A stretch of 64,000 nt of DNA from Salinicola endophyticus (GCF_003206575.1 NZ_PZJO01000009.1:38039-102038); one strand, 5' to 3'. Shown: positions 18,817 through 28,034, numbered from the stretch's first letter. Translations and numbers: made by a program. The notes: generated by a model not told the origin, from the letters alone.

Positions 18817-20219
18817 ATTTCACCCACTGGCTCTACTCGCTCTCCCCATCGCCCACCCTACTGCTGCTGATCATCGCCGCCGTGGCGCTGCTCGAATCGC
18901 TGGCGGTGGTGGGTATCGTCGTGCCCGGCGTGGTCCTGCTGGGCGCCGCCGCCAGCCTCGCCGGGCACGCCGACATGTCGATCACGCTGGTGCTGATCGC
19001 AGGCACCCTGGGCGCGTTCGCCGGTGACAACCTGAGTTTCTGGCTGGGGCGCTCGCAGCGCACACGCATTCCCGGCTGGTGGCCACTCGACCGCCACCCG
19101 GAGTGGCTCGAAGGTGGTATCGACTTCTTCCAGCGCCACGGCACACTGTCGGTGGTGATCGGCCGCTTCGTCGGCCCGGTGCGGCCATTCGTGCCGTTGG
19201 TGGCGGGCATGCTGTCGATGCCGAACCGGCGCTTCGCGCTGGTCAACGCACTCTCGGCGTGCCTCTGGGCGCCGGTCTATCTACTGCCGGGCTACTGGCT
19301 GGGACGCTCCTGGAGCGAGCTGATGAAGCTGCCGCCGGAGGCCGAGCACTGGCTGCTCGTGCTGTCGCTCTCGCTGCTGGCCCTGGGCGTGCTGTTCTCC
19401 TGGTTCCGCTACCAACTGGGTGGACAAGGCCGCCTGCACCGCTGGCTCGAGGGCTACCAGCAGCGCCACCCGACCTTCGGGCGTCTGTGGCGGGCACTGC
19501 GTTCGCCGCCACCGGCCAACGAGTTCCCGCTGGCGTCGCTCTCGCTGCTGCTGACCAGCCTGATTGCGCTGGTCGCCTGGACCAGCTGGGTGCTGATCCA
19601 CAACGGCCCGCTGCCGATGGATCGCCAGATCCAGGCCCTGGCGGCGATGCTGCAGCATCAGTGGCTGCTGGGCACCAGCGAGACACTGGCCAAGATCGGT
19701 GACGCACTCGGCATCACGCTGCTGATGGCACCGTGGCTGTTATGGCTGGCCTGGGCACGGCGTTTCGCCGCACTGCTGCATCTGGCCGGTGCACTGATCG
19801 CGGTGGCGGTGACCAACACCCTGTTCAAGGCGCTGGCGGGACGCGCACGGCCGGACACGCCGGACTATCTCACCGGTTCGATGTCCTACCCCAGCGCCCA
19901 TACCTCCACCAGCGTGGTGGTGGTGGGGCTGACCGCCGCCTTCGCCGCCCAGGTCATGCCACTGCGCTACCGCGCCTACGCCTACTGGGCCGGTATTCTG
20001 GTCTGCACGCCCATGGCGCTGTCGCGGCTGGTGATCGGGGTGCACTGGGCCAGCGATCTGATCGGTGGTGCCCTGCTGGGTCTGATCGTGTGCGCACTGA
20101 CCCGCATCAGCTACCAGCGCTGGCAGCGTCAGGACCTGGAGATGCCGCCCTGGCCCTGGCTGGCGCTGGCGTCGCTGCTGCTGGAGACGGGGCGCGTGCT
20201 GCTGTTCCCGCCGGTATAA
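18813..20219 (+). CDS. DedA-family / PAP2-phosphatase fusion protein
   Basis: A 468-aa membrane protein that starts at TTG overlapping the previous stop. Residues about 1-200 are a DedA (SNARE-associated) domain with GDNLSFWLGRS and FFQRHGTLSVVIGRFVGPVRPFVPLVAGM. The C-terminal half is a PAP2 lipid phosphatase with its three motifs: KALAGRARP, SYPSAHTSTS (PSAH rather than PSGH) and SRLVIGVHWASD. Such fusions are known and are thought to move and dephosphorylate undecaprenyl or phosphatidate carriers. Here it is the third gene of an operon with two degenerate-GGDEF membrane proteins. Confidence 0.88.
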   Translation: MNFTHWLYSLSPSPTLLLLIIAAVALLESLAVVGIVVPGVVLLGAAASLAGHADMSITLVLIAGTLGAFAGDNLSFWLGRSQRTRIPGWWPLDRHPEWLEGGIDFFQRHGTLSVVIGRFVGPVRPFVPLVAGMLSMPNRRFALVNALSACLWAPVYLLPGYWLGRSWSELMKLPPEAEHWLLVLSLSLLALGVLFSWFRYQLGGQGRLHRWLEGYQQRHPTFGRLWRALRSPPPANEFPLASLSLLLTSLIALVAWTSWVLIHNGPLPMDRQIQALAAMLQHQWLLGTSETLAKIGDALGITLLMAPWLLWLAWARRFAALLHLAGALIAVAVTNTLFKALAGRARPDTPDYLTGSMSYPSAHTSTSVVVVGLTAAFAAQVMPLRYRAYAYWAGILVCTPMALSRLVIGVHWASDLIGGALLGLIVCALTRISYQRWQRQDLEMPPWPWLALASLLLETGRVLLFPPV

Positions 20220-20227
20220 GAGGCGGC

Positions 20228-20848
20228 CTACTCGCCCCAGCTGGGCATCAGGCGCTGGGGAATGCCGAGCTGGCCGAGCACCCGAGCGACCACGAAGTCG
20301 ACCATGTCGGCGACGCTCTGCGGGCGATGATAGAACCCCGGCGAGGCCGGCATGACGACCGCCCCCATGCGCGTCAGCGTCAGCATGTTCTCGAGATGGA
20401 TCTGCGACAGCGGCATCTCCCGCGGCACCAGGAGCAGCGGGCGGCGCTCCTTGAGCGCCACGTCCGCGGCCCGCTCGATCAGGTTGTCACTGGCCCCGCA
20501 GGCGATCGCCGACAGCGTGCCGGTGGAGCAGGGGCAGACCACCAGCGCGCGCCAGTCGCCGGAACCGGAAGCCACCGGCGCCAGCCAATCCTCGCGCCCG
20601 AAGCAGCGAATCTGCCCCGCTTCTGCGCCGAAGCGCTCGCTCAGCGCCGCGGCCAGACGCTCCGGCTGGGCCGGCAGCTCGAGATCGCTCTCGATCGCGA
20701 TCACCCGGTGCGCGGCCTTGGAGATCATCACATAGAGCGGCTGGCCGGCGGCGGCCAGGCACTCGATCAGGCGCAACCCGTACTGGGCCCCTGAGGCGCC
20801 GGTCAGCGCCACCGCAATCGGCCCGCCGCGTGAGGCGTCACTCTGCAT
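20228..20848 (-). CDS. ubiX: Flavin prenyltransferase UbiX
   Basis: A 206-aa enzyme that makes prenylated FMN, the cofactor of UbiD decarboxylase in ubiquinone synthesis. It has the N-terminal VALTGASGAQYGLRL and the central VVCPCSTGTLSAIACGASDNLIERAADVALKE region, with LVPREMPLS typical of the family. The ATG at 20848 has GGAGGT at ideal spacing and overlaps the mpl stop by 11 bases. It ends 8 bases from the convergent DedA-PAP2 gene. Confidence 0.95.
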   Translation of the reverse strand: MQSDASRGGPIAVALTGASGAQYGLRLIECLAAAGQPLYVMISKAAHRVIAIESDLELPAQPERLAAALSERFGAEAGQIRCFGREDWLAPVASGSGDWRALVVCPCSTGTLSAIACGASDNLIERAADVALKERRPLLLVPREMPLSQIHLENMLTLTRMGAVVMPASPGFYHRPQSVADMVDFVVARVLGQLGIPQRLMPSWGE

Positions 20849-22205
20849 GCTGTACCTCCAGCGCCGCGAGCAGCTTGGCGTGAATACCGCCGAAACCACC
20901 GTTGGACATCACCACGATGCGATCGCCCGGGCGCGCCGCAGCCACTACCTCGCCAATCAGTGCATCGAGGTCGGTCACCACATGGCTACCGGCATGCCCC
21001 GCCACCACCTCGCTCAGCGACCAGTCCAGCCCCGGCGGCTGATACCACCAGACCGCCTCGGCCAAGGCCACGCTAGCGGCCAGACGTGACTTCATGGTGC
21101 CCTGGCGCATGGTGTTGGAACGTGGCTCGATCACCGCCAGCAACCGGCCGCCGTGATGGTCCCGCGCCAGCCCCTCGAGCGTCAGCGCGATCGCCGTGGG
21201 GTGATGGGCGAAGTCGTCGATCACCTGGATGCCAGCGACGCTGCCGCGCAACTCCTGGCGCCGCTTGGGCGCCAGGAAATCGGCCAGCGCGCGGCATGCA
21301 TCTGCCGGTGCCACCCCGACATGGCTCGCCGCTGCCACCGCAGCGGCGGCATTGGCGGCGTTGTGGCTGCCGCTCATCGCCCAGCTCACCGGGTAGCGCT
21401 CACCGGCATGCTCGAGGGCGAAGGCGCGGCTATCGTCAGCATCCAGCGCCAGACGCCAGACGCTCTCCGGCAGCGTGCCGATCCGCTCCACCGGGGTCCA
21501 GCAGCCGCGCGCCAGCACCCGCTCCAGGGCGGGCTCACCGGCGGCCACGATCAGCCGCCCATCGCCGGGCACGGTGCGCACGAAATGGTGGAACTGGCGC
21601 TCTATCGCCGCCAGGTCCTCGAAGATGTCCGCGTGGTCGAACTCGAGATTGTTGAGAACGGCGACATCCGGATGGTAGTGCACGAACTTCGAACGCTTGT
21701 CGAAGAAGGCCGTATCGTACTCGTCGGCCTCGATCACGAAGGGCGCCCCGGCGCCCCCCAGCCGCGAGGAGACGCCGAAGTTACGCGGCACACCACCGAT
21801 CAGAAAGCCCGGCTCGAGCCCGGCTGATTCGAGAATCCATGCCAGCAGGCTGGCCGTGGTGGTCTTGCCGTGGGTACCGGCTACGGCCACCACCGGGCGC
21901 CCGCCAAGCACATACTGGGCCAGCCACTGGGGCCCGGAAACATAGGGGATACGTGCGTTGAGCAGCGCCTCGACTTCCGGATTGCCGCGGGACAGGGCGT
22001 TGCCGACGACCACCAGATCCGGCCTCGGGATCAGGTTGTCGGCGCGGTAACCCTCAATCAGCTGGATACCGGCATCTTCCAGTTGGTGACTCATCGGCGG
22101 ATAGACATTGGCGTCGGAGCCGGTCACCCGGTGCCCGAGCGCCTTGGCCAGGCGTGCCAGGCTACCCATGAAAGTGCCGCAGATGCCCAGAACGTGAACG
22201 TGCAT
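20838..22205 (-). CDS. mpl: UDP-N-acetylmuramate:tripeptide ligase (Mpl, murein recycling)
   Basis: A 455-aa Mur-ligase family enzyme that joins recycled L-Ala-gamma-D-Glu-meso-DAP to UDP-MurNAc in the cytoplasm. It starts HVHVLGICGTFMGSLARLAKALGHRVTGSD and has the ATP loop GTHGKTTTASLLAWILE and ALEHAG/SGSHNAANAAAAVAAA typical of Mpl/MurC. The start at 22205 has GAGGGAGAGGG upstream. It is coupled to ubiX, an order also seen in Pseudomonas relatives. Confidence 0.94.
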   Translation of the reverse strand: MHVHVLGICGTFMGSLARLAKALGHRVTGSDANVYPPMSHQLEDAGIQLIEGYRADNLIPRPDLVVVGNALSRGNPEVEALLNARIPYVSGPQWLAQYVLGGRPVVAVAGTHGKTTTASLLAWILESAGLEPGFLIGGVPRNFGVSSRLGGAGAPFVIEADEYDTAFFDKRSKFVHYHPDVAVLNNLEFDHADIFEDLAAIERQFHHFVRTVPGDGRLIVAAGEPALERVLARGCWTPVERIGTLPESVWRLALDADDSRAFALEHAGERYPVSWAMSGSHNAANAAAAVAAASHVGVAPADACRALADFLAPKRRQELRGSVAGIQVIDDFAHHPTAIALTLEGLARDHHGGRLLAVIEPRSNTMRQGTMKSRLAASVALAEAVWWYQPPGLDWSLSEVVAGHAGSHVVTDLDALIGEVVAAARPGDRIVVMSNGGFGGIHAKLLAALEVQHAE

Positions 22206-22679
22206 GCCCTCTCCCTCGGGACGATTTAGGCTTGGCGGGGGCTTGTCGTGTCGCGCCCCGCCAGACGGCGGCCGCATAGGGCCGCGATGACGAAGCGGCG
22301 AGCCTAGCACGCCGTCGACGGGTGGACCACAGAGCCCCGACCCACGGCCGCGAGCGCACTCCCGGCATCCGTGGTTCCCCGTCTCTCATCCTCCCCCTGA
22401 CGCGCCCCTGATAGACGCCAACACCGGGCGGCTCAAAAAAATGACCGCCGTGGTGACCAGCGCCTCGTATTAACAGCCATTGGCCTTTCGGCTATGCTTG
22501 GCCGCGCAACCGTGACTCGCACCCCCGACACTCGCCCATCGCGGCCGCGCTGCGCCCGCCACCGCGGGGCGTCACACGGCGCGCACCGGCGGCGCCATGG
22601 ATGTCGCCGCCCCACTGCGTCCGACCAGACCGACGCGACGCCGTGTGTGAGATTCCAATCCCAGGAGATGAGAGCCGAT
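22206..22679. other. Divergent intergenic region between mpl and the phosphofructokinase gene
   Basis: About 474 bases. An AT-rich patch (about 22430-22500) interrupts otherwise very GC-rich sequence and probably holds promoters, but no clear -35/-10 pair or operator was found. The open frame running into the downstream gene from 22494 has no supporting start. Confidence 0.45.
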
Positions 22680-23939
22680 ATGGCCAAGCACAATGCCTTT
22701 TACGCCCAGTCCGGTGGCGTCACCGCCGTCATCAACGCCAGCGCCTGTGGTGTGATCGAAGCCTGCCGCCGCCATGCCGACCGCATCGGGCACGTCTATG
22801 CCGGCCATAACGGCATCATCGGTGCCCTCACCGAAGATCTGATCGACACCAATCAGGAGAGCGACGAGGCCATCGCCGCCCTGCGTCACACCCCGGGCGG
22901 CGCCTTCGGCTCCTGCCGCTACAAGCTGAAATCGATCGAGAGCCATCGCGCCGAGTACGAGCGACTGATCGAGGTGTTCAAGGCCCACGATATCCGTTAC
23001 TTCTTCTATAACGGCGGCGGCGACAGCGCCGATACCTGCCTCAAGGTGTCGCAACTCTCCGAGAAGATGGGCTATCCGCTCACCGCCATCCATGTGCCCA
23101 AGACGGTCGACAACGACCTGCCGATCACCGACAACTCCCCCGGTTTCGGCAGTGTGGCCAAGTATGTCGCCACCTCCACCCGCGAAGCGGCGCTCGACAT
23201 CGAATCGATGTGCGCCACCTCGACCAAGGTCTTCATCTTCGAGGTCATGGGTCGTCACGCCGGCTGGATCGCGGCCGCCGGCGCCCTGGCCGGCGAGAGT
23301 GCCGAACAGGCGCCGCACGTGATCATCTTCCCCGAGATCGCCTTCGACCGCGCCGCGGTCATGGCCCGCATCGATGAGGCGGTGAAGCGCCACGGCTTCT
23401 GCGTGATCGTGATCTCCGAAGGCGCCCAGTACGCCGATGGCACCTTCCTCGCCGATGCCGGCAGCACCGATGCCTTCGGTCACAAGCAGCTCGGTGGCGT
23501 GGCGCCGACCCTGGCCGGGATGGTCAAGGCAGACCTCGGCTACAAGTACCACTGGGCGGTGGCCGACTACCTGCAGCGTGCCGCACGCCATATCGCCTCC
23601 CGCACCGACGTCGAGCAGGCCTACGCCGTGGGCAAGGTGGCGGTGGAGCTGGCGCTGGACGGGCAGAATGCGATGATGCCGGCGATCAAGCGCGTCTCCG
23701 AGGCCCCCTATGAGTGGCAGATCGAGGCAGCACCGCTGGCCCAGATCGCCAACCACGAGAAGTTCATGCCGCGGGATTACATCAGCGAGGATGGCCTGCA
23801 TATCAGCGAGGCCGGACGCCGCTATCTCTCCCCGCTGATCCAGGGCGAGGACTTCCCGCCGTTCGAGAACGGCCTGCCCAAGGTGGCCAAGCTGGAGAAG
23901 GTGCGGGTCGCACGCAAGCTGCCCGACTTCACCGTCTGA
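22680..23939 (+). CDS. pfp: Pyrophosphate-dependent 6-phosphofructokinase
   Basis: A 419-aa cytoplasmic phosphofructokinase. NGGGDSADT near residue 100 has Asp where ATP enzymes have Gly (GGDGS), and the following motif is PKTVDNDLP with Lys; both mark PPi-dependent enzymes. MGRHAGWIAAAGAL is the conserved substrate region. The enzyme would interconvert fructose-6-P and fructose-1,6-bisP reversibly. AGGAG lies 12 bases before the ATG at 22680; an in-frame ATG at 22668 would sit directly on that site, so the later start is preferred. It appears monocistronic. Confidence 0.88.
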   Translation: MAKHNAFYAQSGGVTAVINASACGVIEACRRHADRIGHVYAGHNGIIGALTEDLIDTNQESDEAIAALRHTPGGAFGSCRYKLKSIESHRAEYERLIEVFKAHDIRYFFYNGGGDSADTCLKVSQLSEKMGYPLTAIHVPKTVDNDLPITDNSPGFGSVAKYVATSTREAALDIESMCATSTKVFIFEVMGRHAGWIAAAGALAGESAEQAPHVIIFPEIAFDRAAVMARIDEAVKRHGFCVIVISEGAQYADGTFLADAGSTDAFGHKQLGGVAPTLAGMVKADLGYKYHWAVADYLQRAARHIASRTDVEQAYAVGKVAVELALDGQNAMMPAIKRVSEAPYEWQIEAAPLAQIANHEKFMPRDYISEDGLHISEAGRRYLSPLIQGEDFPPFENGLPKVAKLEKVRVARKLPDFTV

Positions 23940-23945
23940 TCCGCA

Positions 23946-23985
23946 CGCCGTGATCAGCGCCACCCGAGCGGCACTGATCACGGCG
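23946..23985 (+). terminator. Terminator-like hairpin after pfp
   Basis: A perfect 12-bp stem (23946-23957 with 23974-23985), with a further 3-bp inner stem, begins 6 bases after the pfp stop. There is no T-run. The stem core is the palindrome TGATCA. Confidence 0.55.
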
Positions 23986-24065
23986 CGTCTGTCCAGGCCG
24001 GATGCCTGGGCAGACGCTGGCCATACTCCCGACGACCAGCGCTTCTCCGCGGCCAGTGCCTTTTT

Positions 24066-24137
24066 GGCGACCAGCCCTTCGCCCCGTTTGGCGACCAGCC
24101 CTTCGCCCCGTTTGGCGACCGGCCCTTCGCCTTGGCC
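24066..24137. repeat. 24-bp tandem repeat, three copies
   Basis: Three head-to-tail 24-bp units at 24066-24089, 24090-24113 and 24114-24137. The first two are identical; the third differs at a few positions. It is not in a gene and lacks spacers, so it is not a CRISPR. Confidence 0.85.
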
Positions 24138-24279
24138 CTGTCAAGAATAATGCCCACCCTGTCCACTCTCCCCGGACTCTTCTCGGATACCACCAGCTTC
24201 GCACCGCCTAGCCTAGGCATTGGCGTAACGAATGGCGCATTCCAAACGCTACACCGGCGTAAAATATTCGGTAACGGAT

Positions 24280-24308
24280 TTGACAACGGCGGGCCCATTT
24301 GGAATAAC
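24280..24308 (+). promoter_or_regulatory. Candidate sigma-70 promoter of the polyamine locus
   Basis: A consensus TTGACA (24280-24285) is followed after 17 bases by AATAAC, a weak -10. It lies about 33 bases before the first synthetase gene. The -35 is strong; the -10 is poor. Confidence 0.35.
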
Positions 24309-24340
24309 GAAGAGATCCCACCACCTCATTGTGTGCCCCC

Positions 24341-25720
24341 ATGTGCGACCCAGAGCGTCTCCAGGAAGCCCAGGATTTCCTGGCCCAGCACCCCGAGGTG
24401 CAGAGCGTCGACCTGCTGATCAGCGACCTCAACGGCGTGCTCCGCGGCAAGCGCGTGCCGCGCGACAACGTGGTCGGCGTGCTCGAGGCCGGCATGCGCC
24501 TGCCGGCCTCGGTGTTCGCCCTCGACGTCTGCGGTAACACCATCGAGGAGACCGGCCTGGGGCTGGCCTCCGGCGACGGCGATCGTACCTGCAGCCCGGT
24601 GGCCGGCACCCTGGTCACCACGCCCTGGGCCAAGCACCACAATCAGGCGCAGATGCTGATGACCATGGAGGAGGACGATGGCACGCCCTTCGCCTGCGAT
24701 CCGCGCCAGTTGCTCAAGCGCCTGCTGGCACGCTTCTCGGCGCTGGCGCTGACGCCGGTGATCGCAGTGGAGCTGGAGTTCTATCTGATCGACCGCGAGC
24801 GCGACAGCGTCGGTGCCCCGCAGCCGCCGCGCTCTCCGGCCACCGGCGAGCGCGCCAGCCAGAGCCAGCTCTACTCGGTGATCGAGCTGGACGAGTACGC
24901 CGACTTCCTCGAGGACATCACCCTGGCCGCGCAGGCCCAACGCCTGCCGATCGATACCGCGCTCAAGGAGTGCGCGCCGGGGCAGTTCGAGGTCAACCTG
25001 CTGCACCACGCCGATGCACTGCGCGCCTGCGACGAGGCGGTGATGCTCAAGCGCCTGATCAAGGGCGTGGCGATCCGCCACGGCTTCGAGGCCACTTTCA
25101 TGGCCAAGCCGTACAGCCAGGAAGCGGGCAACGGCACCCACGTGCATATCAGCCTGCTCGACGCCGCTGGCAATAACGTCTTCGCCACCGCCGACGGCGG
25201 AGATCTGGGCAGCCCGCTGCTGCGCCATGCGATCGCCGGCCTGGCCGAACTGATGCCGGCCTCGATGGCGATCTTCGCCCCCAATCTCAACTCCTACAGG
25301 CGCTTCCAGCCCAGCCTCTACGTGCCGATGGCCCCCACCTGGGGCTACGACAACCGCTCGGTGGCACTGCGCATTCCCTCGGGCTCTCCGCGGGCGCGGC
25401 GCATCGAACACCGGGTCGCCGGTGCCGACGCCAACCCCTATCTGCTGGTGGCCGCCCTGCTCGCCGGGATCGAGCACGGCATGGCGCATGAACTGACGCC
25501 GCCGGCGCCGATCACCGGCAACGCCTACGAGCAGGTCGAGCCGAGCCTGCCGATCAGCTGGCCCCAGGCGCTGGATGCCTGGCTCGAGAGCGAGGTCTTC
25601 ATCGACAGCTTCGGCGAGACCTTCCATCGGGTCTACCACGCCAACCGGCGCGCCGAATACGAGCTCTCGCGCCAGGCGATCAGCGCCCTGGAGTACCGCT
25701 GGTACCTGCGCAACACCTGA
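24341..25720 (+). CDS. puuA: Glutamine-synthetase-family gamma-glutamylpolyamine synthetase (first copy)
   Basis: A 459-aa GS-like ligase expected to join glutamate to putrescine or another polyamine using ATP. It has a GS beta-grasp start (LLISDLNGVLRGKRVPRDN) and the catalytic-domain motifs ELEFYLID, GQFEVNLLH, GNGTHVHISLLD and NRVAGADANPYL-like HRVAGADANPYLLVAALL. It is immediately upstream of polyamine ABC transporter genes and a paralogue of the gene at 30077. The ATG at 24341 is preferred over a TTG four codons upstream; no strong ribosome-binding site is visible for either. Exact amine specificity is unknown. Confidence 0.85.
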   Translation: MCDPERLQEAQDFLAQHPEVQSVDLLISDLNGVLRGKRVPRDNVVGVLEAGMRLPASVFALDVCGNTIEETGLGLASGDGDRTCSPVAGTLVTTPWAKHHNQAQMLMTMEEDDGTPFACDPRQLLKRLLARFSALALTPVIAVELEFYLIDRERDSVGAPQPPRSPATGERASQSQLYSVIELDEYADFLEDITLAAQAQRLPIDTALKECAPGQFEVNLLHHADALRACDEAVMLKRLIKGVAIRHGFEATFMAKPYSQEAGNGTHVHISLLDAAGNNVFATADGGDLGSPLLRHAIAGLAELMPASMAIFAPNLNSYRRFQPSLYVPMAPTWGYDNRSVALRIPSGSPRARRIEHRVAGADANPYLLVAALLAGIEHGMAHELTPPAPITGNAYEQVEPSLPISWPQALDAWLESEVFIDSFGETFHRVYHANRRAEYELSRQAISALEYRWYLRNT

Positions 25721-25774
25721 GATCGCGCAATACCCGCCACGCACATTCACCGGACACAGGCCCAGGAGAACGGC

Positions 25775-25873
25775 ATGACAATCACAACGCCCCGTCTCAC
25801 CCACCCGGCCCACGCTGCGACACCGCGCCAGCCTCGGCGAGATTGGCGCAGTTCCCCGCTGCATCGCGGCTAA
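25775..25873 (+). CDS. Possible 32-aa small ORF before the ABC transporter genes
   Basis: An ATG with a good ribosome-binding site (AGGAGA, seven bases away) opens a 32-codon frame beginning MTITTPRLTHPAH and ending at TAA 25871-25873. No homologue is recognised. It could be a leader peptide or the remnant start of a lost gene between the synthetase and the transporter genes. The ribosome-binding site is the only support. Confidence 0.3.
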   Translation: MTITTPRLTHPAHAATPRQPRRDWRSSPLHRG

Positions 25874-25984
25874 CGTTGGGTTACGCTTCGTCCTGTCGCG
25901 CCACCGCCATGCCGCCCGCCTCGCGCGGGCCAGCCGCGCCGGCGTCGACAGCCTCGACCACCGGGTATGGGAATCTCGCGACCT

Positions 25985-27094
25985 ATGACTGTGTCTCCTT
26001 CTGCCGAGCCCGACGCCGTCGACACCCAACGGGTGCGTGACGCCTCGGCGATCGCCCTGCGCAACCTGCACAAACGGTTCGGGCGCGACGCCGTCGCCCT
26101 CGATGGTGTCGATCTCGACATTCACGCCGGCGAGTTCTTCACCCTGCTCGGCCCCTCCGGCTGCGGCAAGACCACGCTGTTGCGGATTCTTGCCGGGCTC
26201 GAAGCGCCCAACGAGGGCTCGTTGACCATCGGCGGCAAGGACGTCACCACGACCCCGCCGCATCTGCGCAGCGTCAATACGGTATTCCAGTCCTATGCCC
26301 TGTTCCCGCATCTCTCGGTGCATGACAACATCGCTTTCGGTTTGCGCATGAAAGGCGTGGCGGCCGCCGAGCGCGAACGCCGGGTGCAGGAGATCGCCGA
26401 CTTCATCAAGCTCGGCGCGCTGATGGAGCGACGCGTCAACCAGCTCTCCGGCGGCCAGCGTCAGCGCGTCGCCCTGGCCCGGGCCCTGGTCTGCGAACCC
26501 GATGTGCTGCTGCTCGACGAGCCGCTGTCGGCGCTCGACGCCGGCCTGCGCAATCAGCTCCAGGTGGAGCTGCAGCGGACGCAGAAGCGCCTCGGCATGA
26601 CCTTCGTCTTCGTCACCCACGACCAGGAAGAGGCGATGGTGATGTCGGATCGGATCGCCGTCCTCGATGGCGGCGTGATCCAGCAGGTGGGCCCACCGCA
26701 GACCGTCTACGAGCATCCGATCAACGCCTTCGTCGCCCGCTTCATGGGCCATGTCAACCTGTTCGAGATCGACTCGGTCAGCGGCGACAGGGTGACCACC
26801 GCACTGGGCCAGCTGCGCCTGGAGCAGCCACTGGCGGAGCACGAACGCCACGGCATGCTGCTGATCCGCCAGGAGGTGATCGAACTGGGACCGGAGGTGC
26901 CGGAGGGCTACAACGCCCTCGAAGGCGTGGTGCGCGAGCGCCTCTACCGCGGCAGCCGGGTGGAGTACCGACTCGAGGTCGACGGCGTGGTGCTGCTGGC
27001 CACCGCCAGCAACCTCGGCCAGCGCCTGCACGCGGTGGGCGACCGGGTAACGGTGAGCATCTGCCCTGAAGACATCGTCAGGCTCGACGCCTGA
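25985..27094 (+). CDS. potA: Polyamine ABC transporter ATP-binding protein (PotA/PotG type)
   Basis: A 369-aa ATPase that powers putrescine/spermidine import. Walker A is GPSGCGKTTLL, the signature LSGGQRQRVALARAL, Walker B VLLLDEPLSALDA and the H-loop VTHDQEEA. A C-terminal TOBE domain follows (LIRQEVIELGPEVPEG to VTVSICPEDIVRLDA). The start at 25985 gives the normal N-terminus; an ATG at 25967 is possible, and neither has a clear ribosome-binding site. It heads a potA-potB-potC-type-binding-protein order with short gaps. Confidence 0.9.
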   Translation: MTVSPSAEPDAVDTQRVRDASAIALRNLHKRFGRDAVALDGVDLDIHAGEFFTLLGPSGCGKTTLLRILAGLEAPNEGSLTIGGKDVTTTPPHLRSVNTVFQSYALFPHLSVHDNIAFGLRMKGVAAAERERRVQEIADFIKLGALMERRVNQLSGGQRQRVALARALVCEPDVLLLDEPLSALDAGLRNQLQVELQRTQKRLGMTFVFVTHDQEEAMVMSDRIAVLDGGVIQQVGPPQTVYEHPINAFVARFMGHVNLFEIDSVSGDRVTTALGQLRLEQPLAEHERHGMLLIRQEVIELGPEVPEGYNALEGVVRERLYRGSRVEYRLEVDGVVLLATASNLGQRLHAVGDRVTVSICPEDIVRLDA

Positions 27095-27104
27095 GGAGAC
27101 GCGC

Positions 27105-28034
27105 ATGAGCAAGCCCGAATCCCCCTATCCGCTGGCCGCCCACAGCCGCTCGCTGTCGCCGGATACGCGCCATCTGCTGTGGAGCGTCGCCCCCGGCGTG
27201 ATCTGGATCGTCGTCTTCCTGGTGCTGCCGAGCCTCTATCTGATCGGCGTCGCCTTCATGACCAATGGCCCCTACGGCCAGCCGCAGATGCCGCTGACCC
27301 TGGACGCCTTCAGCCAGCTCGCCGGCTTCGGCTTCCTCGGCTGGAGTCCGGGCAATCTCTATACCCTGCTGCGCTCGCTGTGGCAGACCCTGCTCGCCAC
27401 TGGCCTGGTGATCCTGGTCGCCTACCCGCTCGCCTATCGCATCTCGATCAGCCGCGAGAAGTGGCGTGCGCTGATGCTGCTGGCGGTGGTGGTGCCCTCC
27501 TGGACCAATCAGGTCATCCGCGCCTTCGGCTGGATGAACCTGCTCTCGCCGGGCACGCCGCTGGCCGAGCTGGCCCAGTTCTTCGGCCTGATCGGCCCCA
27601 ACATGGGGCTCTATCCGTCGAACTTCGCGGTCACTCTGGGGCTGATCTACAACTTCCTGCCGTTCATGGTGCTGCCGCTCTACGCCGCCTTCGAGAAGCT
27701 CGATTACGCCCTGGTCGAGGCGGCGCGGGATCTCTACGCCTCGCCGCTGCGTGCCTTCTGGCTGGCGGTCTTCCCGCAGACCCTGCCGGGACTGCTGGCC
27801 GGCACGGTGCTGGTGTCGATCCCCGCCTTCGGCATGTACGTGGTGCCGGAGCTGCTCGGCGGCGGCCGCGCCATGATGCTCGGCAACCTGGTCGCCAGCC
27901 AGTTCGCCGGCGGCTCCAACTGGCCGCTGGGGGCGGCGGGGGCACTGATCATGCTGCTCGCCACCTTCGGCGGGCTGTTCGCCATGCGCCGGATCGGCAA
28001 GCGCCTGAGCGGCGGTGAGGAGGTGGTGATATGA
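27105..28034 (+). CDS. potB: Polyamine ABC transporter permease (PotB/PotH type)
   Basis: A 309-aa inner-membrane permease with about six helices. It carries the EAA loop (VEAARDLYASPLRAFWLAVFPQTLPGL) that docks with the ATPase. GAGGAG precedes the ATG 10 bases after the ATPase stop, and its stop overlaps the next permease gene (ATGA). It forms the channel with the following gene product. Confidence 0.92.
   Translation: MSKPESPYPLAAHSRSLSPDTRHLLWSVAPGVIWIVVFLVLPSLYLIGVAFMTNGPYGQPQMPLTLDAFSQLAGFGFLGWSPGNLYTLLRSLWQTLLATGLVILVAYPLAYRISISREKWRALMLLAVVVPSWTNQVIRAFGWMNLLSPGTPLAELAQFFGLIGPNMGLYPSNFAVTLGLIYNFLPFMVLPLYAAFEKLDYALVEAARDLYASPLRAFWLAVFPQTLPGLLAGTVLVSIPAFGMYVVPELLGGGRAMMLGNLVASQFAGGSNWPLGAAGALIMLLATFGGLFAMRRIGKRLSGGEEVVI

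Larger units (their letters stand above)
23986..24340. other. Non-coding region between pfp and the polyamine locus
   Basis: About 355 bases. It contains the 24-bp tandem repeat and, in its AT-richer end, a likely promoter for the first glutamine-synthetase-like gene. No gene is supported. Confidence 0.5.

Noticed and set aside
24066-24137. CRISPR-like short repeats
   Set aside because: Units are directly abutting without spacers, and no cas gene is present.
24326-27112. A 928-codon minus-strand open frame across the first synthetase and potA
   Set aside because: Antisense shadow of two well-supported genes with no family features.
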